From: Cycas panzhihuaensis
Taxonomy: Eukaryota > Cycadophyta
Length of the DNA: 64,000 bases
NCBI GenBank assembly: GCA_023213395.1
Contig: CM041465.1
Span: 28,341,741-28,405,740, forward strand
Direction of reading: 5' to 3'
Every line of letters starts with the position of its first letter. The first letter of the stretch is position 1. Under the pieces are notes generated by a model, which saw nothing but the letters and a program-made list of their open reading frames with translations, was not told the origin of the DNA and did not search any database. A program made the position numbers and the translations under genes. Below are positions 11,235-23,319 of this stretch, one piece after another.

Positions 11235-12597
11235 TCTCATTCTGTGAAGGTTTTCGATGGATTTAATTGAGAGTTTGGATAAAGAGTATGCATTTCAAGA
11301 TAGGGGATACAGAGAGATATATCAGTTGGAGATATAGGCATATCAGGTCATATGCTATTACATGGGCCCTATCCTTTATCTATTTTTGTCATTGCCACCG
11401 TGTTTGTTGCCTATAACTGCTCTTAATGCCCTAAGATTGTGGAAGAGAGTCACTGAAGACGTAGTAGCCGAGAGATAAACACAGGTTCCAAAGACGTCGT
11501 AGCATGCCCTACATACTCTGCATCTTGTTTGCTTCACGATTGATAAAGTTTTTTTTGACGGTGAAGAAGCCTAATGGACCAAATGGTTTGATTTAGTCTG
11601 TGGCGATTTTTTATGAGCTTGCGTGATGATTAAAGCTTGTGTGCGGTTACTTTGTACATATAAATTTATGTTGAGGTTGCCAATGATATATCTTTGCTTG
11701 ATAATCTAGTTTCCCTGGTGATGTGTTGGCTCCAAAAGAAGCGTTTGGTGGAAATAACGACTTATGAACAAATTGATAGATTGATGTTTATGATAGAAGA
11801 ACAATCTTAATATCTCAAAGTACATCAGGTTTGGACATTGGTTTTGTTTTCAATGATGGTATAAGATGTTGTTTGATCACAAAATAAGTGATATGATGAT
11901 GGTATGGAGTTGTAGTATGCTCCTGTTACATGTGATTTTATAAGAGTATATGTTGGGCAAGTTAATAATATTGATAAGAAGGCAAGGTAGCTAAAGGATG
12001 AGCTATCAATATCAGAAGAATTGTAGAGAACAAGCAAACATTTGGCATTGACATGGTATTTTCTTGCATATAGTTTACATGAGAGATTAAGTTGGGTAAT
12101 GCTGCAATATAAGGTGATTGTTTGAGGCCCTTTTTGCATATGTATTTTTATAATATGAATCAACTTTAAGTTATATTAATGCGAGTATATTTGGCACTCT
12201 GTTGGTGAGTTGAGATGCATAATGGTGATTGTTTAATTTTGAGTGCTTTCTTACATGTGAGGTTACATGAAAAGGTTGAACACTTTGTTGGGTGAGTTAA
12301 GCAAGAAATTAGGCATGTTTCATGATGTGAATAGACAAAGAAGGATGAGTTGTTTTGTTGAAGTTACATGAGTTGCAAGTGCAATGGCATGAGTTATGTG
12401 TTTTTGGGCAATCAAGTGAAGTGTGTGTCTTGGTAGTGACATATGATCATCATGAGATTTATGAGGCATCGATTTAGTGAAGTGTATGTTTGAATTCTAT
12501 GACTGTTTAGTGATGGATAAGGCAATGGTGTGATGATGTGAGATATGAGACATGAGGAAGTTTTAAGCAAGTTACCAATGATAAGTGAGTTTATTGA
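11235..12597. other. Non-coding internal region of the non-autonomous element
   Basis: No coding segment is recognised on either strand. The plus strand is rich in T and G with many GATGAT and GTGATG words, and looks like long-leader or filler sequence between the captured piece and gag. Confidence 0.5.
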
Positions 12598-13338
12598 TTG
12601 AAAATAGCATTTACAATCATGGAGGATAATGACGTGGTTATATATGCTCCTGAGACAAATGAATATTACTTAAGGGATATGTTTCTTCTAGTACCTAAAT
12701 GCAATGGTGAAGACTACTTCTTTTGGACAATTAAAATGAGATGTCTATTCATAGCTAGAGGTTTGTGGAAGATTGTTACTGATGAATATGATATCCCTAA
12801 TGATGATGAAGAAAAAGAAATACTTGAGAAGAAAGATAGAATGACATTCATTATGATTCGTGCTGCATTTAATGAGATTGATCTTCCCTCCAAATTCCAT
12901 TTTGTTATTCCTATTATTCTACATGCAAGTAATGCTAAAGAAGCTTAGGATTTTCTAAGGGAAGTATTTGAACAAACTCCTGAGGAAACACAATGAATGA
13001 TTGAAAAGGCAATTAAGGCTAGTTATGATATGGATACAACAAATGAAGATAATATCATCAACACTGATGAAACAGCATGTGAAGATGAAGAATGTCTGAG
13101 CATTGACGAAATTTCTACTGTTGAATACATTGATAAGATTACAGATGAAGACATTGAAAGTGATGAATTGATTTCAAGAGAAATTGAATCTAATAATCCT
13201 ATAAAGGATGAGTCTTATATTGATGATGTTCCTTCTTTAAGCATTAATTCAAGTTCAAAGAGTATGCTAGTTGATCAAGATTCTGCTCCAAAGATTGAAG
13301 AAGTCACTATTATACATAATGATCAAGAACTTATATAG
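12598..13338 (+). pseudogene. gag: Copia-type Gag N-terminal region
   Basis: This gives the Gag core of the non-autonomous element, probably starting at the ATG at 12619. It has LVPKCNGEDYFFWTIKM, then LFIARGLWKIVTDEYD and FLREVFEQTPEE, the usual order of the plant Copia Gag N-terminus (DUF4219 then UBN2-type). A stop at 12946 and one at 12994 interrupt it. The second part (12997-13338) is very acidic (CEDEECLSIDE, DEDIESDELIS), unlike a normal nucleocapsid, and there is no CCHC knuckle. It is followed by a 19-residue tandem repeat and then directly by the polypurine tract. Confidence 0.75.
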
Positions 13339-13452
13339 GACAATGATGACAAGCAAGTTATGATTAAAGATTGTTACTTACAAGATCTTCATCAGACTAG
13401 ACCAGTCATAATAAAGAAACAAGATTTATACTTACTAGAGTAGCTACATCAA

Positions 13453-13619
13453 CATCGTCACTATAGAATTGAAGATGGAAATCAAGCTAAAGATATCATT
13501 CTACAAAGGCAGCAGTACATAATTGAAGACATAAATCAAGATGAAGACATCATTCTATAGGAAAGACATCATTACAGGTTTGAAGACAAGGATTAAGTTG
13601 AAGACATCATTTTCAAGAT
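13453..13619 (+). repeat. Three 57-bp tandem units within the gag 3' region
   Basis: The units start at 13453, 13510 and 13567. Each is 57 bp (the last partial) and keeps the gag reading frame, giving a 19-residue repeat of the form HYRIED-x-NQ-x-x-DIIL. Stop codons have since arisen in units 2 and 3 (13558, about 13594). Confidence 0.85.
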
Positions 13620-13666
13620 ATTTCCAAGGATAAAGTGTTGCAAATACAAATGACCCAAATGTACAT

Positions 13667-13676
13667 TAAGGGGGAG
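13667..13676 (+). promoter_or_regulatory. Polypurine tract
   Basis: AAGGGGGAG ends at the base before the 3' LTR. It would prime plus-strand DNA synthesis during reverse transcription. Confidence 0.85.
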
Positions 13677-13894
13677 TGTTAGAATATTAATGTACATTTG
13701 ATTTATCCCACATGCAAGTGGGTCCTACTCTTCCAATATGACTTGTATTATAAATACACAATATTATGTATCGTATGTAAGTTGTAGTAATGACTTTTCT
13801 TAATACAATGGAGGTACCTTAAGGGTACCGTTCGATCCTGTGGAGGTGTTTCATTCTGTTTAAGAATATTATTTGTGCAGGTTGATTTCTAACA
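13677..13894 (+). repeat. 3' LTR of the non-autonomous Copia element
   Basis: This is a 218-bp partner of 9561-9778, ending TTTCTAACA. The following CCTCT is the probable target-site duplicate. Confidence 0.93.
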
Positions 13895-14616
13895 CCTCTA
13901 AACCTGGTCTACCATCGATGTACCATCAAGGCCCACTCTAACACAAGGTGTGGTCCCCATGTCGATGCCACTGCTCTGAAGTGGTCGAAAAACTAGCACT
14001 GTAATAGAGTACTGTACGATAATCCACCATTTCTTGCTACTTGAATGACGTCCAATTGTGCGATGAGGTTCACTGCTATGAGCGTAGCCTAATCAAGCCA
14101 CTCTCTGGCCTTACATCTCCTCACTGCGTCCATCCAGCTGCCTGGTATATCCTTATAGTTCTGTTTCTGGGATATCTGGAATAGAATGCAGAACATAATT
14201 AACTTCCTCACATGAGGAATCCCTGACATCACCATGCTTTGGAGAGGTATCCCTTGCCTCTCCCACCTATCTGGGCCCATGAAGAAAGTAGAGGTCTCCT
14301 TGTGTGTTGCCTCATTGCTAGGCAATACTCCTAGTATTGTCGGCCTCCCTATCATCAGTATCCCCAGTATCCTCCTAATGTCGCCTAGTGTCACTGATAC
14401 GTCCTCTACTTGGGGTAGATGGAAGACATGCCTCTGTCTATCCCAATGGGATACTATATCCACTAGTAGCCTTTGATATGATGTGTACTGAGGTATCCTC
14501 ATGACCTTCATCAGGCTACACTTGGTTAGGATCTGCCTATCCTTTTGAGTCATCATCTCAATGAAGCTCAGCATGGCCATGCCTATGTTCTTGCAGTTCT
14601 CTACCGCAATCACGAC
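13895..14616 (-). pseudogene. Antisense plant mobile domain (PMD) gene, 5' coding portion
   Basis: The minus-strand frame opens after a splice acceptor (TGTTTTGCAG, exon from 14616). It reads NCKNIGMAMLSFIEMM, then LLVDIVSHWDRQRHVFHLP, EDVSVTLGDIRRILGI, GRPTILG and, further on, a helical region ending with the first stop at 14087. The FHLP...VTLGD signature with a W-D-R preceding it is typical of the aminotransferase-like PMD found in plant transposable elements and in MAIN/MAIL1. The same frame continues past two stops to 13895 (NLIAQLD, YSTLLQC, EWALMVHRW) and resumes at 9560 on the other side of the Copia insertion. Its function is unknown. It is antisense to the Tat pol and lies downstream of it. 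Confidence 0.75.
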
Positions 14617-15190
14617 CTGCAAAACACCATGAAACAAGTTAAACCTTGACTCATGCTCATCCTTGCATCCTTAGGGATGTCCCTCAGCCTCATTCGGTCG
14701 AGACTTGGGGACCCCTCGGCCCCCAAATTTATTTTTCAAGAACTCTGTCTTTGTACCGCACTAAACTTTGTGGTATCGCAGAGTTTGGCTTCGGTCCCGC
14801 AGCGATTGGGGCCCCACAGCAAAGATCACATCACCATGATCTTTGCCATGGTGTGAGCGTCACCCCTAAAAAGGGGGGGGTTTTCTGCCTAAAAAACCTA
14901 AATTTTTTCTAGAGCGGGCCACAACCAGGGCCACTAGGACCAGGTCTACCTAATACCCTGGTCCTGCCTCCCTCTTGGTCCAATTTAGACTCCTAGAGGT
15001 CATTTTTTTACCTATATGGGGCCAAAGTGCTACATAAAAATAATAAAAAGTTGTAAATTTTAAATCATAAGATGGGCTATGGTTTCAATGATCCACTCAC
15101 TAGATCTGGTTGAGCACTCACCATCTCATCGTTGCAGTCCCAACGACTATCTCCTGGGCTCGATCCAATGGTCAGATCTCTCTCTGCATC
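14617..15190 (-). other. Leader/first intron region of the antisense PMD gene
   Basis: This lies between the putative TATA (15215-15221, minus) and the PMD exon. It contains runs of C on the minus strand (14873-14880), three 20-bp units at about 14752-14811 (see findings), and possible splice sites, including an acceptor at 14617-14618. No confident first coding exon is visible. Confidence 0.4.
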
Positions 15191-15214
15191 TCCCTGAAGT
15201 CGGGTGGTGCTCTG

Positions 15215-15292
15215 CTATATAAGGAAAGGGCTTTGGATTCGTTCATGAGCCTGTGAAAATGAATCCCATTTTCATTGATTTTCCTTATATAG
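15215..15292. promoter_or_regulatory. Divergent promoter built on a 13-bp inverted repeat
   Basis: CTATATAAGGAAA at 15215-15227 is the exact reverse complement of TTTCCTTATATAG at 15280-15292, with a 52-bp centre. Each arm therefore presents the same TTTCCTTATATAG core pointing outward. The left arm points at the minus-strand PMD gene and the right arm at the plus-strand RNase H (15841). The downstream flanks also look alike (GCAGAGC and GGCAGGGG). The repeat is certain; its use as a bidirectional promoter is inference. Confidence 0.6.
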
Positions 15293-15840
15293 GCAGGGGC
15301 CCCGATGGGCACTTTCTTCGTTTTCACTTTTCACACAGCCCTTGAGACCGTTTCTCATTCCCAATTATCATTGCTTTCTGGCCCTATTTCTCATTACACT
15401 TCTGTAGCCTCTGTTTTACTCATTCTTTTAGGTGCATTAATGGTGCATCACTAATGCATTTTTGTAGGGCCCTTTTGTCTCGTTTTGCGTTCATTTTGCG
15501 TTCTACTCCTATGCATGCCCGAGTTTATACTCGTTTGGCTTGTTTCATCATCTTGGACTCATTTTTGTAGCCCATTCCTATCTTTGGGGTCTCCAAAGGG
15601 AGTACTCCCTCTTTTTGGAGTCATTCTTTGCTTTCTTAAGTAACCTTTAGCATCCCAGGGTGCCCTTTTGCCATCTGCTCTCAGCCAGTGGTCGGATAGC
15701 CTACTCCTGTCCTTGGGTAGCCTCATTGCTAGGTCCTCCTACCCTTCATGGCCATTTATCACTTGCCATACATGCCTCTTTTATTTCGACTATGACTTTA
15801 TTGTATATTTTCTCTACTAAGACACTTTCTTTTCTCATCC

Positions 15841-16340
15841 ATGACTCTCTTCATCTTTACTAACAGTGGAAGTTGCGGTAATCCTGGCCCTTATACCATC
15901 ACATGGATTCTTCATGACCCTTCTGGACATGATTTTCTATGCTCCAGAATCTTCCTTCCTGAGGCCACCAATAACAAAGTCGAGCACATAGTCGTTATCG
16001 AAGCCCTCACTGATGCACTCCACTTTTACCATAGATTTATTGTTCTTCTTTACGACTTCCAGGTGGTGGTATCCCATCTCACCTAGGTTTACTAGGTATG
16101 ATGCCCACACCTCAGAGCCCTCGCTTCGACCGCTAGGTCCCTATTAGATTTCTTCTAGTTTTTCGGCATCTGACACATCCCTCGAGCCCTCAATGTTGAG
16201 GTGGACATCCTCGTTCACCTCATCCTTGAGCGTCACCTTCCTCTTCTTGTTGACTGCCCTTGAGACTTATCTGGTTGCCCTGTCACCTAAATCTCGGGTC
16301 ATCTTGCATTTCACTTTGCAATCCATTCACACCTCTAAAA
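15841..16340 (+). pseudogene. Additional RNase H domain of the Tat element
   Basis: The ATG at 15841 opens MTLFIFTNSGSCGNPGP, then ITWILHDPSG, PEATNNKVEHIVVIEALT and DFQVVVSHLT. After a stop at 16084 the domain's last block follows (HIPRALNVEVDILVHL at about 16170). This is the plant/archaeal-like RNase H fold known as an extra domain in Tat elements. The normal T-D-G-S start reads T-N-S-G-S, so the first catalytic Asp is gone; the Glu of NNKVEH and the Asp of DFQ remain. It sits about 8 kb beyond integrase (about 3.9 kb without the Copia insertion), separate from the RT-linked RNase H, with the antisense PMD gene between them. Confidence 0.75.
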
Positions 16341-16584
16341 TCTAGCTGCTAATGAGGTTAAACTATGGAGACTATCATGTTTTCTCATTTACCCTTTCCT
16401 CCTGATATCATCATGCACTTCTCTTTGCACTCTTACAATGGGGGCATCCCCCTCATCCTTCTTAACTTCCAGTTGACTCCCGGGTGGCACATAGGCAACC
16501 CCTATGTTATCTCCACCCCTGTCCTTATATCCATGTATTCCACTATGATACTCACCAGCACCCTTAACTCTTGTTGCAATCATG

Positions 16585-16636
<52 letters not shown>

Positions 16637-16705
16637 GTGCTACTGATAATTTTGTTGACAGCATTCCCCATCGCACCATGTTTCCGAGCGGTGAGGCTCT
16701 GTTGC
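16341..16705. other. Spacer with (AT)n microsatellite
   Basis: No recognised coding sequence. An (AT)n tract of about 44 bp lies at 16588-16631. The end of the segment leads into a purine tract at 16706. Confidence 0.6.
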
Positions 16706-16716
16706 CAAGGGGGAAG
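16706..16716 (+). promoter_or_regulatory. Polypurine tract-like sequence before LTR B
   Basis: CAAGGGGGAAG ends one base before the LTR start at 16717. This placement fits a 3' LTR for a plus-strand element lying to the left (RNase H, PMD module). Confidence 0.55.
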
Positions 16717-19372
16717 TCTTTCTTGGATACTGGGAATGGATATGGACAGGTCGACTCAGGTAAGCACAGGTATGCTTCTCCCTTTTTACTTTTACTATTT
16801 CTTTGGAAAGGTTAATAGAAGTATTTCCTCATTGCATGACTGATTGCTTGATTTATATGATCGCCTTGCATCCATTGCTTGATCATGCTGCTTGTCATAT
16901 TGTGAGCCTATGACGACCCGTGGGACTTACCTTTCCATAAGGTAGGCATCCTCATGGCACTCTCTGACCCTCTGTACTCTCTCCACGTCACCTCAGTCCT
17001 CGCTCAATTGGTATGATCTGCTCATACCCTGACTTTGTGTCTTTATCATAATATTTCTGGGAACTTTAGCCCTTGATGCTTCATTTGGTCTAGTTCGTAC
17101 ACCTTCCAGACTGTCCCCAACCACCTGGACAGGAGGGCTAGCCCCCCCTAGGGCTGTCACAACTCTTTTTTTGGGCTCCCAAAACCTTGATCATTGTCAT
17201 TTTGGCTTTCTGGTCTTGTACTGCTGTAAACTAAGCGATACCGTAAAGTTTACTATAGTATTGTGAGGTTTACCATGGTACTGCGAGGTTTACTATGGTA
17301 CAATTGTTGCAAATTATTTTTTATATCTGCCATAGAAATTCTCATCTTTTTCATAGAATTTCCATGTGGCCAAATACCTAGCTCAGCCCTATTCACGCCC
17401 TAAATGCTTGATTAGGGTTGAGATAAGTATAAATCCCAAAAAGATCATCATTTCACATCTCTTGGCTCTCCAAATTCACATTCTACTACTGCGTTTCTGC
17501 TCCTTTCCTCTTCCCTTTCACAGGTGCATCTGTAACTCTGCATTTCCTACTACTCCAGCTCAGGACCCACCTTCAACAGCTCTATTCTATGGTGGGAGAT
17601 CCTCCTCCAAGCACTTTCAAGCAAGTTTTGTGTGGTTCTCCTCCAACTACGCCTCAGCAAGTGTCTTCCACAACCTTTCTTAGAGAAACACCCTACAAAC
17701 CCTACAGGACCTACTCATTCTCACTAGTTGCAGGGAAAAATCTACCTAAACTCAGCCTAGCAGGTACTTATTATCTTGTTTTTATGAGTTCATATGTATT
17801 TCTTCTACTATAACTCATTTTAAAGTGTATTTTCCTGCTCTTTTCTCTTTTGGCTGTAGTAAGCACCATCTTTCCTTGTGTTTAGCCTTTTCATTTCCAC
17901 CCCATTTCTCTACTGGTTTTCTTCAAGAAAGTAGTGGGAGAAGGCTCATAAAGACTGGGCAAAGGGAGTAAGGTGGGATCCATCCCACTTAGACCTACTC
18001 CCAAAGGGCAAACCCCTTACTGTGTTTCTTCTCCTGCTTTCATGCTTTTCTTGGGTTAACTAGGAGAAGGTGGAATCTTAGCTTGCGCTAGATATCAGTG
18101 TACGTAGCCCTTGCTACACTGATTCTAGGCCTGCACACCCCTCTTTTGGGCCTCCTTTGTGCCCCTAATTTTTCCTAGTATCACTTAGGGTCTTTGGTGA
18201 GACTTGTGTGATGGATCGTTGTCCATATTAACTTTCTTACCTTGGCATCTCTCCAACATCTTGCCCCATACACTCTCGTGCTTGTTGAATGTCCACAAAC
18301 TGTTATGTAACCCTATATTGTTGTACCTAAAGGCTGCATGGAGAACTTTAGCAGAGGGTTTTCCCATCTTGAGGCTACCCTTCCTCTTTCTTGCTTAGTA
18401 TGTGTGGTTTTACTTTGAGGAAAGTAGAGTTGTTTGTAGCAGTAGTTACTTTAATTTGAAATATAACATTAAGCATTCACATTACATATATTTCCATACA
18501 TATAGCCTTCTTGCAACCTCTTCTTAGAAGGGAGAGACTTTTTTATGTGCAAGTTTAAAGCAATATCCGTGAAGGAGAAGGATGCCCGATTTCGTGCAAG
18601 CCATTACCCTTCTTTTCTCTTTCGCTTTATTTGCTTTTTTTATTTTTTCATTCCGCTTATCTCTTATAAGGGGAAGGTAAGGAAGCCCTTCTCTTTTACA
18701 TCAACCTTGATCACATACCAATTGATTAGCGAGAGGGTGTACGTTGTGCATAAGCGAGGTCCTGCATCAACTACTACACTTTCTAGGTATGCTTCATCCC
18801 TCTTCTCTATCCACCCCCTTTTTCTTTTTTCTATTATCCAAAATCTATTATATTAGTTTAATAGATCATACAAGAGCGAAAAGGGAAATTAATTAGCTAC
18901 TTGTATCTTTTACATAAGAGCATTGTATGCTTGCTTTTTATAGGAAAAGGCATAGTAGGAAATACATTCCTCCTTCTTTCTCCTATCTATCCTGAAAATA
19001 CCCATAGATACATCTCATCTAGCTTGCTTACTTGCATACGAGATGCTTGTACCTCATTTTTTTCTCTTGTCCTTTGTGTATTGAGCAAGAGAGAGAGAAA
19101 ATGAGAGAGTTCTTTTTTTAATCCATTTCTTTACTCCTTCCCTTAGTTGTATTTGTCTAGACCAAGTAAACTAGGGAAGCCTAACCTGCATTCATCTTGG
19201 GCCCTTTGCCTATACCCTTTTACCTTTGTTTTCCTTCATCATAAGAAACCCCATTGAGGATTCCTCTTCTTCTCTTTTGGCCATCCAAGGGTGGGAGGAT
19301 CTTCCTCTTGAGACCATCTAGGCTACCCCTGCATGTATCTCCCTCTCGGATCTGAAAGCTACTCCAAGGTAG
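16717..19372 (+). repeat. Large LTR of Tat-type Gypsy family, copy B
   Basis: It starts TCTTTCTTGGATACTGGG (the expected TG has become TC) and is followed by GGAATGGATATGG, shared with copies A and C. It carries 20-bp repeats (about 17243-17304), a promoter block with TATAAAT (17428-17434), and a perfect 9-bp stem, ATCAGTGTA...TACACTGAT (18094-18123), at the place where copy A also has a hairpin. It ends before a PBS-like sequence at 19373, giving about 2.66 kb, within the range for Tat LTRs. It is non-coding; small frames within it have no recognised match. Confidence 0.7.
17428..17434 (+). promoter_or_regulatory. TATA box of LTR B
   Basis: AAGTATAAATCCC lies about 0.7 kb into the LTR, after the conserved CCCTAA...TTAGGG pair. 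This would separate U3 (about 700 bp) from R/U5 (about 1.9 kb). Confidence 0.6.
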
Positions 19373-19498
19373 TTGGGTGCCATTTGTGGATCCTGAACTC
19401 ACGTTCCAGTGTACAAGTGCCCTGTGTGATGCTCCATTTTGCTTATAGGTTCTCACCCACACCCTCAACATCAACTGTTGACCACCTTCATTCCTATC
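19373..19498 (+). other. PBS-like site and leader remnant after LTR B
   Basis: TTGGGTGCCATTTGTGG resembles the TTGGCGCC-type PBS of Tat elements. The following bases (GCTTATAGGT at about 19450) resemble the sequence after the second 3.3 kb LTR at 49000-49050 (TCTTATAGGT). This suggests LTR B once headed its own plus-strand element, cut short near 19.5 kb by the minus-strand Copia remnant. Confidence 0.45.
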
Positions 19499-19862
19499 AA
19501 GCATAGTGACCATCTTGTAGACGTTGATCCAATACCTGTCTCACATGCTCAACAATATCAATGTTAAATTCATTTATATTGAGGGTATGTCCCTCATAAG
19601 TAAAAACTAAGATGTCCCATATAGATTTAGAAGTTATTAATTCACAAACTTCAGAGAAAACATTATCATCTATAGTGCAAAAAAGTGAAGCTAAGGCTTT
19701 ATTATCTTTTTTAATGTCATTTTTAATATTAAGATCATATTCATTTTATAAGTATTTCCAAAGATCATTTGTAATTATATAATTTTGTATTGTTTTGAGC
19801 CATTAAGAAAAATTATGGCCATCATATATAGGGAATTGTATGTTATTAAGATTGATTGCCAT
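19499..19862 (-). pseudogene. gag: Copia Gag N-terminus of an older truncated element
   Basis: From the ATG at 19862 on the minus strand the frame reads MAINLNNIQFPIYDGHNF, a stop in place of the usual tyrosine or tryptophan codon, WLKTIQNYIITNDLWKYL and FCTIDDNVFSEVCELITS, then IWDILVFTYEGHT. This is the plant Copia Gag start (DUF4219/UBN2 order). Homology fades after about 19585, though the frame stays open to 19499, so the element is truncated near there. Its leader, PBS and LTR lie to the right, split by a later Copia insertion. Confidence 0.75.
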
Positions 19863-22139
<2,277 letters not shown>

Positions 22140-22790
22140 ACTGAATATGCACCAAATCTTGTATATACCTAGAAAAAATATCGAATAAATGGACTAAATG
22201 TACTAAAACTTATCAAATATTTAACAAAATATGAAGATCTAGAGAAAATATTACATAGATCTAGAGAAAAACTTGAATAAATAGACCAAATATGCCAAAA
22301 ATGGTCAAATATTCAATAAAATATGCAGATCTAAAGAAAATATAGCACAAATATGGAGAAAAACTTGAATAAATAGACCAAATATACAAAAAAATGGTTA
22401 AATATTTAACAAAATATGCAGATATGAAGAAAATATAGCATAGATTTGGAGAAAAACTTAAATAAATGGACCAAATATACCAAAAATGGTCAAATATTTT
22501 ATAAAATATGTAGATCTGAAGAGAATATAGCATAGATCTAGAGAAAAACTTAAATAAATGGATCAAATATACCAAAAATGGTCATATATTTAATAAAATA
22601 TGCAGATATGAAGAAAATATAGCATAGATCTTGAGAAAAACTTAAATAAATAGACTAAATATACAAAAAATGGTCAGATATTTAACAAAATATGTAGATC
22701 TGAAGAAAATATAACATAGATTTGGAGAAAAACTTGAATAAATAGACTAAATATACAAAAAATTATCAGATATTTGATAAAATATATAAA
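22140..22790. repeat. Tandem array, about 92-bp units, seven copies
   Basis: The anchor AAAATATG-x-AGAT recurs at 22226, 22318, 22411, 22503, 22595, 22687 and (decayed) 22779, which is every 92-93 bp. Each unit also carries GAGAAAAACTT-A-ATAAAT and CAAATAT-CCAAAAATGGTCA. A minus-strand open frame across the array is a by-product of the period. Confidence 0.9.
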
Positions 22791-23160
22791 TCTTATTGAT
22801 AACACTTCATAGAGTGATGAAATCTTAGATATTTGCTGGTTACAACTGTGCTTCTATATAGATCTGAAAAAATATTGAATAAATAGATAAAAATACACCA
22901 GAAAATGGTTAAATATTTGATAAAATATGCAAATCTTATTGATAACACTTCATAGAGTGATAAGATCTTGGATATTTGCTGATTGCAACTGTGCTCCTAC
23001 ATAGATCTGAAAAAAGTATTGAATAAATAGATAAAATATGCTAGAAATGGCCAAGTATTTGACAAAAATATGTAAAACTTGCTAATAAAACCTTTGTGGA
23101 GTGATAAAATCTTGAATATTTGCTAATTGTAGCTATGCTCTTGCACAGATCTAGAAAAAT
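22791..23160. repeat. Derived 143-bp tandem units adjoining the 92-bp array
   Basis: TCTTATTGATAACACTTC occurs at 22791 and 22934, with a decayed form at about 23078, giving a period of 143-144 bp. Each unit contains a 92-bp-type segment plus about 51 bp of new sequence (AGAGTGAT, ATCTTGGATATTTGCTGATT). Confidence 0.85.
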
Positions 23161-23319
23161 ATTTCTTATTTCACAAGTATAAATCAAGAATATTCAGATC
23201 TTTAATGAGAAATAATACAAGAACAACTAAAAAACTTTGTAGAAGATAAATATAACCAATATTTCCTTGCTGTGAGTAGATCTGCTTCAAATGTTAATGG
23301 ATCTTCTCGCTCTTCAAAA

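Larger units (their letters stand above)
9561..13894 (+). mobile_element. Non-autonomous Copia-type LTR element (TR-GAG-like) with captured gene piece
   Basis: The element is 4334 bp with 218-bp LTRs that begin TGTTAGAATATT and end in AACA. It has an iMet-type PBS just after the 5' LTR and a polypurine tract just before the 3' LTR. The flanking 5-mers are CCCCT and CCTCT (one mismatch), a probable target-site duplication. The internal region encodes only a Copia-like Gag N-terminus (12.6-13.3 kb); I find no protease, integrase or RT. The LTRs differ at about nine positions by eye (about 4%), so this is among the younger insertions here. It lies inside an exon of the antisense PMD gene. Elements with gag but no pol are described in plants as TR-GAGs; they depend on an autonomous partner. 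Confidence 0.88.

Noticed and set aside
16681-16760. Possible short first exon (ATG at 16678, donor CAG/GTAAGC)
   Set aside because: The GGTAAG motif is also in LTR copies A and C at the same place, but the upstream ATG frame is not; it is better explained as LTR start sequence.
17366-19104. Plus-strand frames of 60-105 codons in LTR B
   Set aside because: U5/R sequence with CT-rich tracts; frames are not conserved in copy A.
22261-22575. 104-codon minus-strand open frame with a repeated Tyr/Phe-rich protein pattern
   Set aside because: It is the 92-bp tandem repeat read in a frame that happens to lack stops; non-coding leader sequence.
22140-23160. Possible CRISPR-like array of regular repeats
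   Set aside because: The units are contiguous 92-bp and 143-bp tandem repeats without unique spacers, in plant DNA with no cas genes.
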